From the NCBI GenBank assembly GCA_034620365.1, contig JAQGEQ010000263.1, positions 124,001-188,000 of the forward strand: DNA of 64,000 nucleotides, given 5' to 3'. The notes beneath the pieces were generated by a model, which was not told the origin of the DNA, did no database searches, and saw nothing but the letters and a program-made list of their open reading frames with translations. The stretch comes from Pegea sp. RAD2-039 (Eukaryota; Chordata; Thaliacea; Salpida; Salpidae). A program made the translations under genes and the position numbers. Below, in pieces: positions 24,401-34,523 of this stretch (positions are counted from its first letter, which is position 1; each line of letters starts with the position of its first letter).

Positions 24401-27400
24401 TACTTGTTCTCTTCAATTTACGAGTCTTGAACAACTTCAAGAACATATCAAAAACGAACACCAAAATCCGATCAAAAAAAAGATCAGTAAAAGAAAGAGG
24501 TAAGATCTCTTGCATCCCTCATCACTTAATGATCTTATCCGCCTCCAAGGACTGGATTTTATGTCCTCTCGGAGGAGCAACATAAACTGTTGAGCAAAAC
24601 TACTCCTAGTCAAGAGATGTCTGTTTCTGAACGAGTTCTTTTGTCTGCTGTCGCTGAAAAAGGAACAGTAAGTCGCGTCTCATCGACTTGATGACGTCAC
24701 TGATGACGTCACCTCACAGGTGAGTCATCCTCTGAAACCAGGGACACGTGGTCGGTACAAAGAGTTTGAAACAAATGGACCACTTCATCGCCACGTCTGT
24801 AAACATTGTCCGAAAAGTTTTCAGAAACCGAGTGACTTGGAACGCCATTTGCGGACCCATACCGGGTCCAAACCTTTCTCCTGTCCCACATGTGGTAAAT
24901 CGTAAGTGTCCTAGGTCTCTTAGACGCTTCCTGACCACTTCTATCTTTCAGTTTCCGTTTAAAGTCCACTTTAAAATGCCATCAAAAATCGCACAGTAAA
25001 GAGAAAGCGTTTCGTTGTCACATTTGTAACATCAATTACGCCACAAAAAGCACTTTGAAGGTGCCAACGCCATCTAGTGGCTGAAATCATCACTAATCTT
25101 CATCACTTTAGGTTCATATGAGATTACACACCGGAGCGAAACCCTACTCTTGTTCACACTGTCAGATGAAGTTTAGAACTCCTGGAAACCGTAAAGCTCA
25201 TATGATAACTCACATGGTGCAACCGGATTCATCTTCAACTTCATTGTCGACTCCTTCAACCTCAAATGATGCACAGATTGATGATTTGAACACGAATCAA
25301 ACGATTCCAGGTTTGTGACGTCACAAATATCGATGACGAAATCTCGAATCGATTTGATTCGTAGAAACCAACATCCGATCATCAGAATCAAGCACCATCA
25401 ATAATCCGGCGCAGTGTGTGACGTCACCGACGCCATCTTCGAATCAACCTCTTGTTCTTCCAAACTCAACTTTTATTATTCCGATGGAAGAACTCTTAAA
25501 ATCTGGGATCCTCCAGGTATCCGATGAGCTGGTTATCTTCCGTTTGATCCCAACATCCACTTTGATCTTGTAGCAGGACTCTAACTCTTCAGTTCGACTC
25601 CCGATTCAGCTAAATGGCGAAAATATGCAAATTACTTCAGATAATCCAAATATTCAAATTCAAATTGATCCAGTTGTCCTCCAACAAACCTTACAAGAAA
25701 GTCAACAGTTGAATCAGTGAGGAAATCTTCTTCTGATCACAACATCTTCTTCTGATCTTCTTTTGATCCTAACATCTTCTTCTGATCTTCTTTTGATCCC
25801 AACATCTTCTTCTGATCTTCTTTTGATCTCAACATCTTCTTCTGATCTTTTGATCCCAACATCTTCTTCTGATCTTCTTCTGATCCCAACATCTTCTTCT
25901 GATCTTCTTTTGATCACAACATCTTCTTCTGATCTTCTTTTGATCTCAACATCTTCCTCTGATCTTTTGATCCCAACATCTTCTGATCTCAACATCTTCT
26001 GATCTTCTTTAGACCTCAACACCTTCTTCTGATCTCAACATCTTCTGATCTTCTTTAGACCTCAACACCTTCTTCTGATCTTCTTTTGATCCCAACATCT
26101 TCTCTGATCTTCTTTTGATCTTAGCATCTTTTTCTGATCTTCTTTTGATCTCAACATCTTCCTCTGATCTTCTTTTGATCCCAACATCTTCTTCTGATCT
26201 TCTTTTGATCCTAACATCTTCTTCTGATCTTCTTTTGATCTCAGCATCTTTTTCTGATCTTCTTTTGATCTCAACATCTTCTCTGATCTTCTTTTGATCC
26301 CAACATCTTCTTCTGATCTTTTGATCCCAACATCTTCTTCTGATCTTCTTTTGATCCCACAGACGGAGTGATGCGGACACAATCACCTCATCTTCACCCA
26401 CAACTTCCTCCTCGCGCCTCACCTTTACAGCGCCACCTAATGTCATCATTCAGCCATTGTGCGTTCAACAACAAACTTCCAACTCTACCCTCGAGTCCTG
26501 TGATCAATCAAATGAAGTCCAACATCAAATGCACGAATATAACATCGCGGTTCCTTCCAGCTTAGCGGGGATTACGCAACAGGTGACGTCATTACCGACT
26601 ACGTCATCACGTCACGAGATATGTGGTTGCAGTTGTTCCAAAGTCCTCTGATCTTCACGAGTCCCAGTATCACTGACGAATCCGGGAAGACACAAGAGTT
26701 TCCGCTCACTGAAAACGTTGTGATTCAAGTAAGATCTCTTCAAGATGATTGATCTTCTTCTGATCTTCTTTTTTTAGGCTGTTCATCAACTTCTAGAAAA
26801 CTTCCAGCCCTCTGAGAACGGATCTCAGACGTTTCGTCTTCAAAATGTCCAAGTAACTTCTTCATCTCTTCTATCTCTTCCTAATCCTCATCTCTTCTAT
26901 CTCATCCTGATCCTCATCTCTTCTATCTCTTCCTAATCCTCATCTCTTCTATCTCATCCTAATCCTCATCTCTTCTATCTCATCCTAATCCTCATATCTT
27001 CTATCTCATCCTGATCTTCATCTTTTTTCAGTCTAATCAATTGATCCCAGAAAATTCTCAAATAAAAGTGACGCCATCTAGTGGCGGTGATGGTGGTGTT
27101 TATGTAAATGATGTTGATGAAGCTAATTTGAATTTCATCGTAACTTCAGCCGACCAATCAGCAGCCGACTTGATAACAAACTCAAATCATGGAATCTTAA
27201 CTTACTCCAATTCATTAACTTCGAATCAAATGTCAAATAACTCCGATTCGAACTTCGCTTCTTTACAGACAGCTTCAACAGGTTTGTTCAAATTGATAAA
27301 TGATGAAGATAAGATTTCTATCTTTTAGGTTTTGTAGAAGATATTTTTGATAACAACGTCACACAGACGCATCGATCAATGTCTTATGAGGGAGCTACAT

Positions 27401-27432
27401 CTTCAGTGTCTACAAATAAATCAATTTTTTGA
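18452..27432 (+). CDS. ZNF236: 25-finger C2H2 zinc finger protein, ZNF236-like
   Basis: A nuclear multi-finger protein, presumed DNA-binding. I could assemble 41 exons from ATG 18452 to TGA 27432 with every phase matching, giving 1929 aa (human ZNF236: about 1845 aa). There is an acidic Ser/Asn-rich N-terminus, about nine fingers (exons 5-13), a Ser/Gln-rich linker, eight fingers (exons 18-24), a second linker, eight fingers (exons 28-34) and a long Ser/Gln/Asn-rich C-terminus. Some fingers are split by introns. ZNF236 identity rests on the finger layout, the pre-finger segment [16 protein letters not shown] followed by [20 protein letters not shown], and [13 protein letters not shown] with [15 protein letters not shown], which recall the vertebrate protein. 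Introns are mostly 40-60 nt, many beginning GTAAGATCTC and rich in GATCTTC. The gene is visibly more GC-rich than its flanks. An acceptor-like TTTGGTTTAG lies 51 nt before the ATG. POU octamers lie upstream, and CRE-like and CTCF-like sites lie inside. Confidence 0.82.
25069..25080 (-). promoter_or_regulatory. CTCF-core-like site in intron 33
   Basis: The minus strand reads CCACTAGATGGC, a perfect fit to the CTCF core CCASYAGRKGGC. It lies in intron 33 (25061-25111), just after the donor. Confidence 0.3.
25717..26362 (+). repeat. ~30-bp tandem array filling intron 36 of the ZNF236-like gene
   Basis: About 20 or more copies of a ~30-bp unit (pieces CATCTTCTTCTGATCTTC and TTTTGATCCCAA), with 27-bp and shorter variants, fill this 646-bp intron. 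The donor is CA|GTGAGG at 25717 and the acceptor is the last unit itself, TTTTGATCCCACAG|A at 26362; phases across it are consistent (N-Q-R-S). Reading through gives a TGA immediately after exon 36, so the array is not part of the main protein. Because the unit length is a multiple of three, long spurious ORFs ([15 protein letters not shown]) appear on both strands. Confidence 0.9.
26853..27031 (+). repeat. second pyrimidine-rich tandem array in intron 39
   Basis: A 179-bp intron built of about six copies of a ~27-bp unit (CTCATCTCTTCTATCTC plus ATCCTAATC, with TTCC and GATC variants) between donor GTAACTTC and acceptor TTTTTTCAG. Its sequence differs from the intron 36 unit but has the same character: CT-rich with TGATC and CTAATC motifs. 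Neighbouring introns of the same gene are only about 50 bp. Confidence 0.85.
27073..27084 (-). promoter_or_regulatory. CTCF-core-like site in exon 40
   Basis: The same 12-mer CCACTAGATGGC on the minus strand, here inside the coding sequence (T-P-S-S-G-G) of exon 40. The flanks are similar to the intronic copy (ACGCCATCTAGTGGC on + in both). Confidence 0.3.
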
Positions 27433-27904
27433 CCAGTTTTTTTGTTTAGAAGAAACTTTTTCCGAAAAATTTTATCACTTCAATAAACGATACTATTTAC
27501 AAATTCGTCATTTTTATCACGTGACAGCTTAGCTTGTGAACTAATTAGCATAATTTCGCAAAAAATCATTCTTTAGAACAATAAAATTTCTCGTGCCTAA
27601 AGTACTAGTCCAAAGATTCTATTTTTATATTCTTAAATACTATTTAAAGTGAATCAAAATCAAACAAAATGGCATTTTTGTAAAATGGCCCACATGTTAA
27701 ATTAAAATCTTTTTTAAAAAATATTTAATTTTATGAAACTTAAAATCAGTTTTTTATAGAAATACTCAAAAAATATTTTAAGTTTTTTAAAAAGATTCAA
27801 AATAGACAATTATTTGTAATAAAACTTAGAGATAAAAAAGTTTTATTGACTGTTTAAGAGATTGTTTATAAAATTCCTTAAGATAACTACATCTAAACTG
27901 TGAT

Positions 27905-28110
27905 TTTTCCTTTTTTTTATTATTAACATTCTATGTAATTGTTCACTGTTATATGTTTTGAGGACTACTAAAATGCCATGTGTTGCATCTTTTGCTTTCT
28001 ATATTTCTAACTTAATAGATGTTATTTGTGAGAATGTGTGTTAGCAAGAGGTGCTCTCTTCAGGCACTCTTCTTTGCATTTATTGGAATAAATAAATCTC
28101 AATATAAAAA
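27905..28110 (+). repeat. SINE-A 3' fragment
   Basis: About 200 bp, roughly 90% identical by eye to the reverse complement of 55271-55475. Shared landmarks in sense orientation: GTTCACTGTTATATG, GAGGACTACT, TTAATAGATGTTATTTGTGA, then GGTGCTCTCTTCAGG and a final AATAAATAAAT tail at about 28088-28098. It lacks the tRNA-like head, so it is a 5'-truncated insertion on the + strand. Together with the 18258-18335 fragment it brackets the ZNF236-like gene, tails pointing outward. Confidence 0.8.
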
Positions 28111-28604
28111 ATCAATAAAACTTGAATCTTAACATAGGTTTTTTTATTTAGAAATAGCTAATACCCTTTGAAAATATTTTTAATGTAATTCTAATTATGC
28201 AAAATTTTAAAAAAATTTCAAAACTTTTTTTAGGTAAGTAGCAAGTAGTTTAGTTATAAAAGGAGATAAAAATAATTCAAATGTTAAGTCAATTTTGATT
28301 GTAAATCAAGTAATTTCTCCAGGTTTTTAAGCGTTGAAACTTTTTTTTTCAGTATACTACAAATATCTAAAGGTTTGCAGAATCTGTAGCAGGGCGTAAA
28401 CGAAAGGTATTTTTATCGAAAACTCTTATTTGTATGAAAGTGTTCGATTTTATTTATGTATTTAATGTTTCAAGCATAACTTGAATGTAACAAACCGTTT
28501 TTATATTATTTATGGCTTAAATCAAATCTTTCTGGGCTACTAAATAAGTTTATAAGGCCTTCTTGAGGCTTTAGAATCTAACTTGATAGTAATAAAACCT
28601 TCTT

Positions 28605-28985
28605 TGACCCGCTTCGGCCGCGAACGCGGTATATGTGCCAGGGCAGAAATTATAGGTATTCAGTTATTGCCCATGCAGCAGAATTCCACTCTCCACGCCA
28701 GCCAGGTTACCTAGCAGGACAGATGGACTGATGTAGCTCACAGAAACTGCTAGAACAGCTCTGAGTACAGCGAAAAACTGCCTAAAGGCCCCAACTTTAA
28801 ATTCGGAGTTTTGCGTCCCATAGAAGTGCTGTCATTTTACTAGACTTAAAAGGGCCCTTCTACCCGGGTTTTAGATGAACTTTTCCTTGCCACTAATATG
28901 TGTCCACCTGGAATCGACCCGAAACCACTTTATTGGTAGGCTTTCCCACTACCAAGTATGGTAATAGCTTTGCCATATAGATAGA
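28605..28985 (-). mobile_element. SINE-B, tRNA-like head plus body
   Basis: On the minus strand the unit begins near 28985 with an A-box-like TGGCAAAGCTAT (about 28966-28977) and a B-box-like GGGTCGATTCC (about 28910-28920), followed by ACACATATTAGTGGCAAGG. That last stretch is shared with the region just after the tRNA-like head of SINE-A at 55.75 kb (ACACATATTTGCGAGAAG). The remaining body (28680-28850) matches 55135-55270. It is GC-richer than its surroundings and has no ORF. The 3' boundary near 28605 is uncertain, with no clear tail. Confidence 0.6.
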
Positions 28986-29277
28986 CTATTAGCATAAAAG
29001 GTATATAAAATTTACTTCAGTATTTTAAAGCTTTTTCTTTAACTTTGTAAGATAGTCAGATGAAAAGTTGATAGATATTAATTTTTAGCTTAAAGATAAT
29101 TCTGAAGATTTATACTTTTTCGTCTATAGTAGTATTTTAAGAAAATTTTATTTGTAAATTATATTTAGTTTTATCATCTATTTTTTATGTTTTATTTAAT
29201 TTTTTATTTTAATTTTAGTTTAGAAAATACTTAATTTCAATAATTTTAATTTTTTATTTTAACAATTACAAAATATA

Positions 29278-29345
29278 ATCATTTCTTAATAATTATTTCT
29301 CAATAATAATTTCTTAATAATAATTTGTTAATAATTATCATTATG
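29278..29345. repeat. short AT-rich tandem repeat
   Basis: About five imperfect copies of a ~14-nt unit, TTTCTTAATAATAA, within AT-rich intergenic DNA between the ZNF236-like gene and the polycystin-like gene. The rest of 28990-30128 holds nothing I can identify. Confidence 0.6.
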
Positions 29346-30128
29346 AAATTATTACAAAAAAAGTTGCAGTTTTTTTGTAATAAAATAAATGTAGAAATTA
29401 ATTTACTCAATAAAATTATTGTAAAACCAATATTACAACCGTCTTATTAAAAAAATGAATTGGTTTTTACGCTTGTTAAAAATGCGATCAAAGTGTTTAT
29501 AAACATTTAAAATATATTCATCTAGTTTGAAATAGTTTCTAAGTGAAGAAATTTTGCAAAAATTTCATTCAAAGATGAAAATTATTTAACAAGAATCTAG
29601 AGAAAACCGATTCTGCGCTTTTTAGAATTAACTTATATTTACAGAAATCTCATTTAACTATATCTCATCTAGAAACTAATTTATGTAACTAATTCAATTT
29701 TTCGACTTTAATCATTGGTATTTTTGCTTTATAATTATAAAAAGAAGCAAGTCAGTCAGTAGATAGTTTCAAACTTTTTATTTTAATGAGATTTGTTTAT
29801 CTTATAGAAGAGCTGTTATGTCTTATCTTAAACAATGTCTAAATTTAGAATATCTAATATGCAATTTTAAAAAGGTTTGTTAAAAATAGAAACTACTTTT
29901 TAGTTTATTCTGTTTATTTGAAAACTTTTTAAAGATCAGACTAGTCCATTAAATAAGTTTTAAATCATTAAAAGCTTGTTAACTGAGTTTTGTTTACTTT
30001 TTTTTAATTAAAAGTTAGCTTCAGTTCTTCTCAGCTTTATAAAGGACCTGAAAAAATGTTTTTATCATCTTTTAAATCTTTGAAACATATAACAAAGAGC
30101 CTAATATAAAAGTTTTGAGTATAGGTAG

Positions 30129-33100
30129 TCAATTAACTAGTAACCTTAGTTGTTTAAAACTAAAATTTTGAAGATCCTTTTTAGCCACTGTTTTTCTCAT
30201 CAGTAGTTTGCACTCCCTATAACTATCTTCGTAAATAGATACAGTAATACCAAGAAGTCCTTGAATAACCAATAGAATATAGGCAAAAAGAAATATATAA
30301 CCAGATATTGAGGGTTCTTTCAGCACTCCAAGAGCAGGGTAGGCATTATCCATGCCCAAAGCAAATATCTAGACAGAAAAAGATAATTTTAAATTAAAAT
30401 ATTTTTCAAGTTTTAGTTTAATGTTGCTCCTACAGATTGCATTGAGTTGATAAGATTTTTAAAGTCATCCATATATCCGAATTGCCAGAGAGCTAAAAAG
30501 ACAAAATGATATTAGTAGTGAGCAAAATGGCGTAAAATAAAAAAGTACCAGTCACGCAAAAGGCCGTGTAGATAACAGAAAGTAAGAAAGCGTTTCTCAA
30601 CAAGCCGTTTGCTGCTCGGTGATAAGTAAAGTTAAATAGCTCAAATAATGGATGTCCCCTTAAAATCTATATATAAATAAGTTAAGCTCATTTATCAAAG
30701 TTTTTTTTTTACCTTGATGAGATAAATTAAGGAAAAGAAAATGCTAGAAGCAAGCAAAGATTGGACAATTTCACTAAAGTAAGCAGCTGCAAAGAAAGAT
30801 TTAAATGAAGAAAGTCCATTAGATAGCTTCCAGATAGCTTCATCATAATACACTGTCCTAGTTTGAAAATATTTCAGTGAAATTTAAAGTCAAAATAAAA
30901 AGTAAATTTAAAATAAAACTATTTATTTATCTACACTTGTTTTAAAAACAAAACTTGTTTTTTAACTTGCCTTGTTAAAAATAGAATAATAGCAAAAAAT
31001 GAAGATAAGAAATTGAATAACTGAAGAACTTTAGAAAAGCTTTTGAAAAATTGTAAACGAAGTGTAGTGATTTGGGAAGATATCTTGTAAAGTTTGACAA
31101 AACTTATAGCCAATAGAAGAAGCATGCAGACAAATGGGATATAGTCTGCGTAATTTCTGTAATTTCAAAGTTATAAAAATATATTATTGTATAAAGAATG
31201 TTCTAGAAAGATAGTTAAGTTTGTTTTGAAAGTTAATTTTATTATTTACTGACTTGAATTGATTTTTAGCTGATATTTAGATGAAAAAATCACCTCAAAT
31301 AATGGCTTCTAAACAAATAAAAATTGTGACTTTTTTTAACCACGCCAAAATGTGAAAATTCGACTCCAACTTGAGTAACAATATAAAGTTTTGCAGGAAT
31401 ACTAAAAATAACTGCCTCAAAAAGAATGATTCTATCAAAAAAGAATAAACTAAACATTAATAAGATCGAACAAAATTATACTTTATATAATTATAGACAA
31501 AATTTCCAACCTTGTATATTTGTCAATCCAATTATGGTCTTTAAGTTCTAGATCGATTGCAGAACAGTTTTCATTAAAATAAAGATAAAAACCTCCAGTA
31601 GAATAAGTTCCCAGTTCACCTTTGAAGCTATTCAAAGAAGATAAATCTTCTTTTTGAAATATCCAAGGACTATTTAAAGGTAAATATGAAGTTGACACAG
31701 TTGTAAAAGTGAAACTAAACCTTTTACAAGTTGTGTTAAAAGATAAGGGGAACCACCCGGTCCGAAAACTGTTTTGTTCTTCATTTGAAATACTGAACAT
31801 TTTGTGACAACTTTTTGGGCTTTTAAAGCTTCCCCATTCACAAAGCAAATTTGCTGTTTAAAAAATCTTTTTTACTTCTATTTTCTTTAAGTAATTTCTA
31901 TTTTACTTTCTTTAACTCGTTTTTGTCTAAAATGAGAAGTCAGTAGTAATAGTTGATGAGATATTAAAGATGATTTGTTGAAAAATGATCTGTAACTAAC
32001 TATCCAATCATAACAACTTTCTCGGTCAGTGACCTAAAAAATAATTTAGTTAAACAGCAGGGTCTTCTTGCTTCATCTCACCAAATCTAGCTGCTTTGTA
32101 ATAATCTCTTCTTTCAAAAAGCGATTTAAAAAAAAGTCATCTGTACTATGTGATGAAAATGCGATGATGATAAGAAGAGAAAGATAAAAAATATGGGTTG
32201 AAGCAAGCTGCGAAAGTTGAATTAGAACATTTGTGTATTTAAAATCGAACTTAATTACAATCCGTCGTCGACGGTTTAGACGCAGTCGGGCGTTTTTCTT
32301 AATTTGTTCAGTAATCATTTCTCGATTAGGCGGCTGATATAAACTACTCATAGCCTTTCGAAATTTAACGCTTGCGTAATCTGATTCTTTGCTTTTGGGG
32401 ATAGCTAAAACAAAATTAATAATCATTTAAATCTCTCTGAGAAAATTATGTTTAAATAAATGAGTTTATTGAAGCCATTTTTACCATTTTGAATGATTAT
32501 TGGTGTAACCCAACTTTTTAAATCTATTTTTCTCTCTGTTGCGATAGAATATATTAAAAAAAAGAAGCACGTTGTTGTTTCCAGTAAATAAATTGTGAAT
32601 ATAGTTCCAGAAATAACCGATACAATCCTGTTTACAAAGATTTAGTTTGAATTTAAAAAGTTGGATAATTTACCATTTAAAAGGATGGAGCAGAGTCCTT
32701 CCTAAACTAATGCAAGCAATAAATGAAACAAAGATAACAGCGACTGATAAAATCCAAGAGATAACTATAAATGAGTTTGGTAAGACTTCATCACCACTAA
32801 AAGGGTCCTTGTGGAAAATTGTAAAAGATGCAGTCTTTTCTTCATCAGGACATCTGTTAATATTGTTAAAAAAACTTAGTAGAAAGCATCGGATATATTG
32901 TTGATAAATATTTTTTATCTTGTTTATAAATAATAAACAATTTACAGCGGTATTGTATGAGGCATATAGACTTTTTAAAACAGAATAATGTTTTACAGTT
33001 TTATACAGTTGATTAGATAAAAAAGGGTTTTGCAGAAATTAGTTTAAGTTTAAAAATAATTAGTTAAAATTTGTTAATTATTAGAAATTAAATTTGTAAC

Positions 33101-34518
33101 ACTTTTCTGGAAGACTAGAGCTTGATGGTTCTTTTTCATCTAAACTTTCTTCTATAAAATCTTTATGTAGCTCAGAAGCTGTTTCTGGTAATTCAAGTTT
33201 TGCAAAGAAATCTTCTATAGAATCTTTTTTCTTTTTAGAATTTGGTTTTATTGTTGACTTATATTGAGGCATATGAGACTGTAGATCATAAGGGTCTTTT
33301 TGAGAAAGTCTAAACAGTTGTTGTGTAATCAAAAATAGAGGATAAGTCATCAGTGAGCTTTGTATTCCTGTACAAGATAAAATCAATTATCATCAACAAA
33401 AACTGATTTTTATCTACCTATAACAATATGCCACCATTGGAATATATAGGTATCACTTGCTGCTTCATATGAAATAATTGTAAATTGTGTGTATCTTAAA
33501 TGTAAGATCAGAGATGTCAACATAATCATAGAGACAGACATGAAGCAAGTTAGGGTTCGTTGAAACCTGGTGAAGACCAAACCATTCCACCAGTTCATAT
33601 TAAAAAGCGAGCTCCAAACATGGCTTAAAAATAAATGTCAGTTATATGATGATATTAGTAAAGATAAAAATATTGATTTTTATGATAATTTTGGTGCTTT
33701 TTTTTAGTTTTTGATTTTTATCTTGTTTACTTTACCGATCTTGAAGTACTGATTCCCATTTATTTGTAAAAATAGTAGAAAAAGATAAGAGCTCAGCTGA
33801 AGTTGATGCAGTAAATGTATGATCTAAAACATAGTCAAATATTGTGTTGGTGAAAAAAAACCAAATCGTATTCCGTTCTAAATCCCTCACTGACAGTTTC
33901 TTTAAATACCTACATTAAAAAGATCTACTTAATTTAAGTTTATAGCAAATTTTTAAAGAAATCCAAATAATATAAAATCATTCAAACCATTCTGGATAAC
34001 TACCACTGTTATCATGCCATAGTCGGATCTTTTTTATGTCACCAAGACAGTGTTTTGTAGTTATTAAAAATGTGTTAACGCTTCCACTACATAAAACAGG
34101 AGAAGCTCCAGTCTGACATAAAACAAACACTTAAAGATTTTGATAAAAATTAACAATACAACCTGAATTAAATGAGCAGAACTACTTCTTTTTGTTCCTA
34201 TTAACTTTACGGCGACATTTGCATTTGTTCCACTGTGTTTTCGATTATGAGTATAAGTAGTTAAACAATATCTATATTTGTGGTTTGGATAATTATCATC
34301 TAGCTCAATGAAACATAACTATAAATTGATTAAAATGTTGTTAAATTTCATATATTTTAGTTTGTTTTTATCAACATATTTGAAGACATATATACCTCAG
34401 ATTTATCTTTTTTAGCCTTTATGTAAGTCCATAGCAAAAGTAATATAATAGGAAAAACTACTAATAAAATATATAAGATGAAAGTATATTGTTTGGATAT
34501 CCAATTAAATATATTCAT
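30129..34518 (-). CDS. polycystin-1-like protein (PLAT + channel region), short N-terminus
   Basis: 17 exons with consistent phases give 986 aa: 34518-34396, 34318-34163, 34112-33988, 33909-33736, 33623-33418, 33367-33103, 32853-32674, 32627-32485, 32404-32082, 32033-31997, 31853-31511, 31431-31294, 31156-30971, 30857-30713, 30666-30549, 30492-30434, 30368-30129. Order: a first TM helix (about 10-32), a PLAT domain (LGDIKKIRLWHDNSGSYPEW), then GLVFTRFQRTLTCFMSVSMIM (the FTRxQR start of TM2 in PKD1 relatives), further TM segments, a polycystin lumenal (TOP) domain (GTYSTGGFYLYF, NWIDKYTR) and the last six TMs. The C-terminus has a pore-like segment and SIYEDSYRECK, as in polycystins (AIINDTYSEVK). 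The family works as membrane channel subunits, often ciliary. No GPS/GAIN domain or ectodomain is visible upstream. The ATG at 34518 follows a CAG acceptor by 5 nt, so upstream coding exons remain possible. The intron after 30971 has a GC donor. Confidence 0.88.
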
Positions 34519-34523
34519 TATTT

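Larger units (their letters stand above)
23140..26591 (+). promoter_or_regulatory. cluster of CRE-like TGACGTCA palindromes
   Basis: TGACGTCA occurs at 23140-23147, 24692-24699, 24704-24711, 25316-25323, 25419-25426 and 26584-26591. Five are in short introns of the ZNF236-like gene and one (25419) is in exon 35. The only other copy in the window is at 6354-6361, inside the coding region of CERS paralogue 1. The motif is the full CREB/ATF consensus. Whether it acts as an enhancer here is not known. Confidence 0.35.
18452..27432 (+). other. exon map of the ZNF236-like gene
   Basis: Exons assigned by hand: 18452-18529, 18583-18687, 18937-19097, 19147-19301, 19372-19531, 19596-19697, 19857-19971, 20124-20297, 20347-20473, 20523-20583, 20631-20740, 20788-20909, 20964-21242, 21302-21499, 21551-21699, 21753-21898, 21946-22011, 22061-22155, 22206-22361, 22415-22689, 22741-22835, 22890-22979, 23035-23118, 23166-23404, 23453-23567, 23616-23713, 23763-23914, 23964-24030, 24080-24333, 24386-24499, 24550-24667, 24720-24901, 24952-25060, 25112-25310, 25365-25516, 25574-25716, 26363-26582, 26633-26728, 26778-26852, 27032-27281, 27329-27432. 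Total 5790 nt. Least certain boundaries: the donor at 23914 (chosen to restore frame into the split finger at 23964), the TTAAG acceptor at 19146 and the CCAAG acceptor at 24549. Confidence 0.7.

Noticed and set aside
25714-26449. Long ORFs on both strands over the intron array (SSSDLLLI on +, RRSEEDV/KEDQKKM on -)
   Set aside because: They arise because the ~30-nt repeat unit is a multiple of three and lacks stops; the splice phases of flanking exons show the array is intronic.
18258-28110. Terminal inverted repeats of a DNA transposon carrying the ZNF gene
   Set aside because: The repeats are fragments of a SINE family with a third copy elsewhere and simple-sequence tails; no transposase and no target duplication.
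32647-32904. 85-codon open stretch on + within the polycystin gene
   Set aside because: It is antisense to the coding exon 32853-32674 of the polycystin-like gene, which has strong family motifs.
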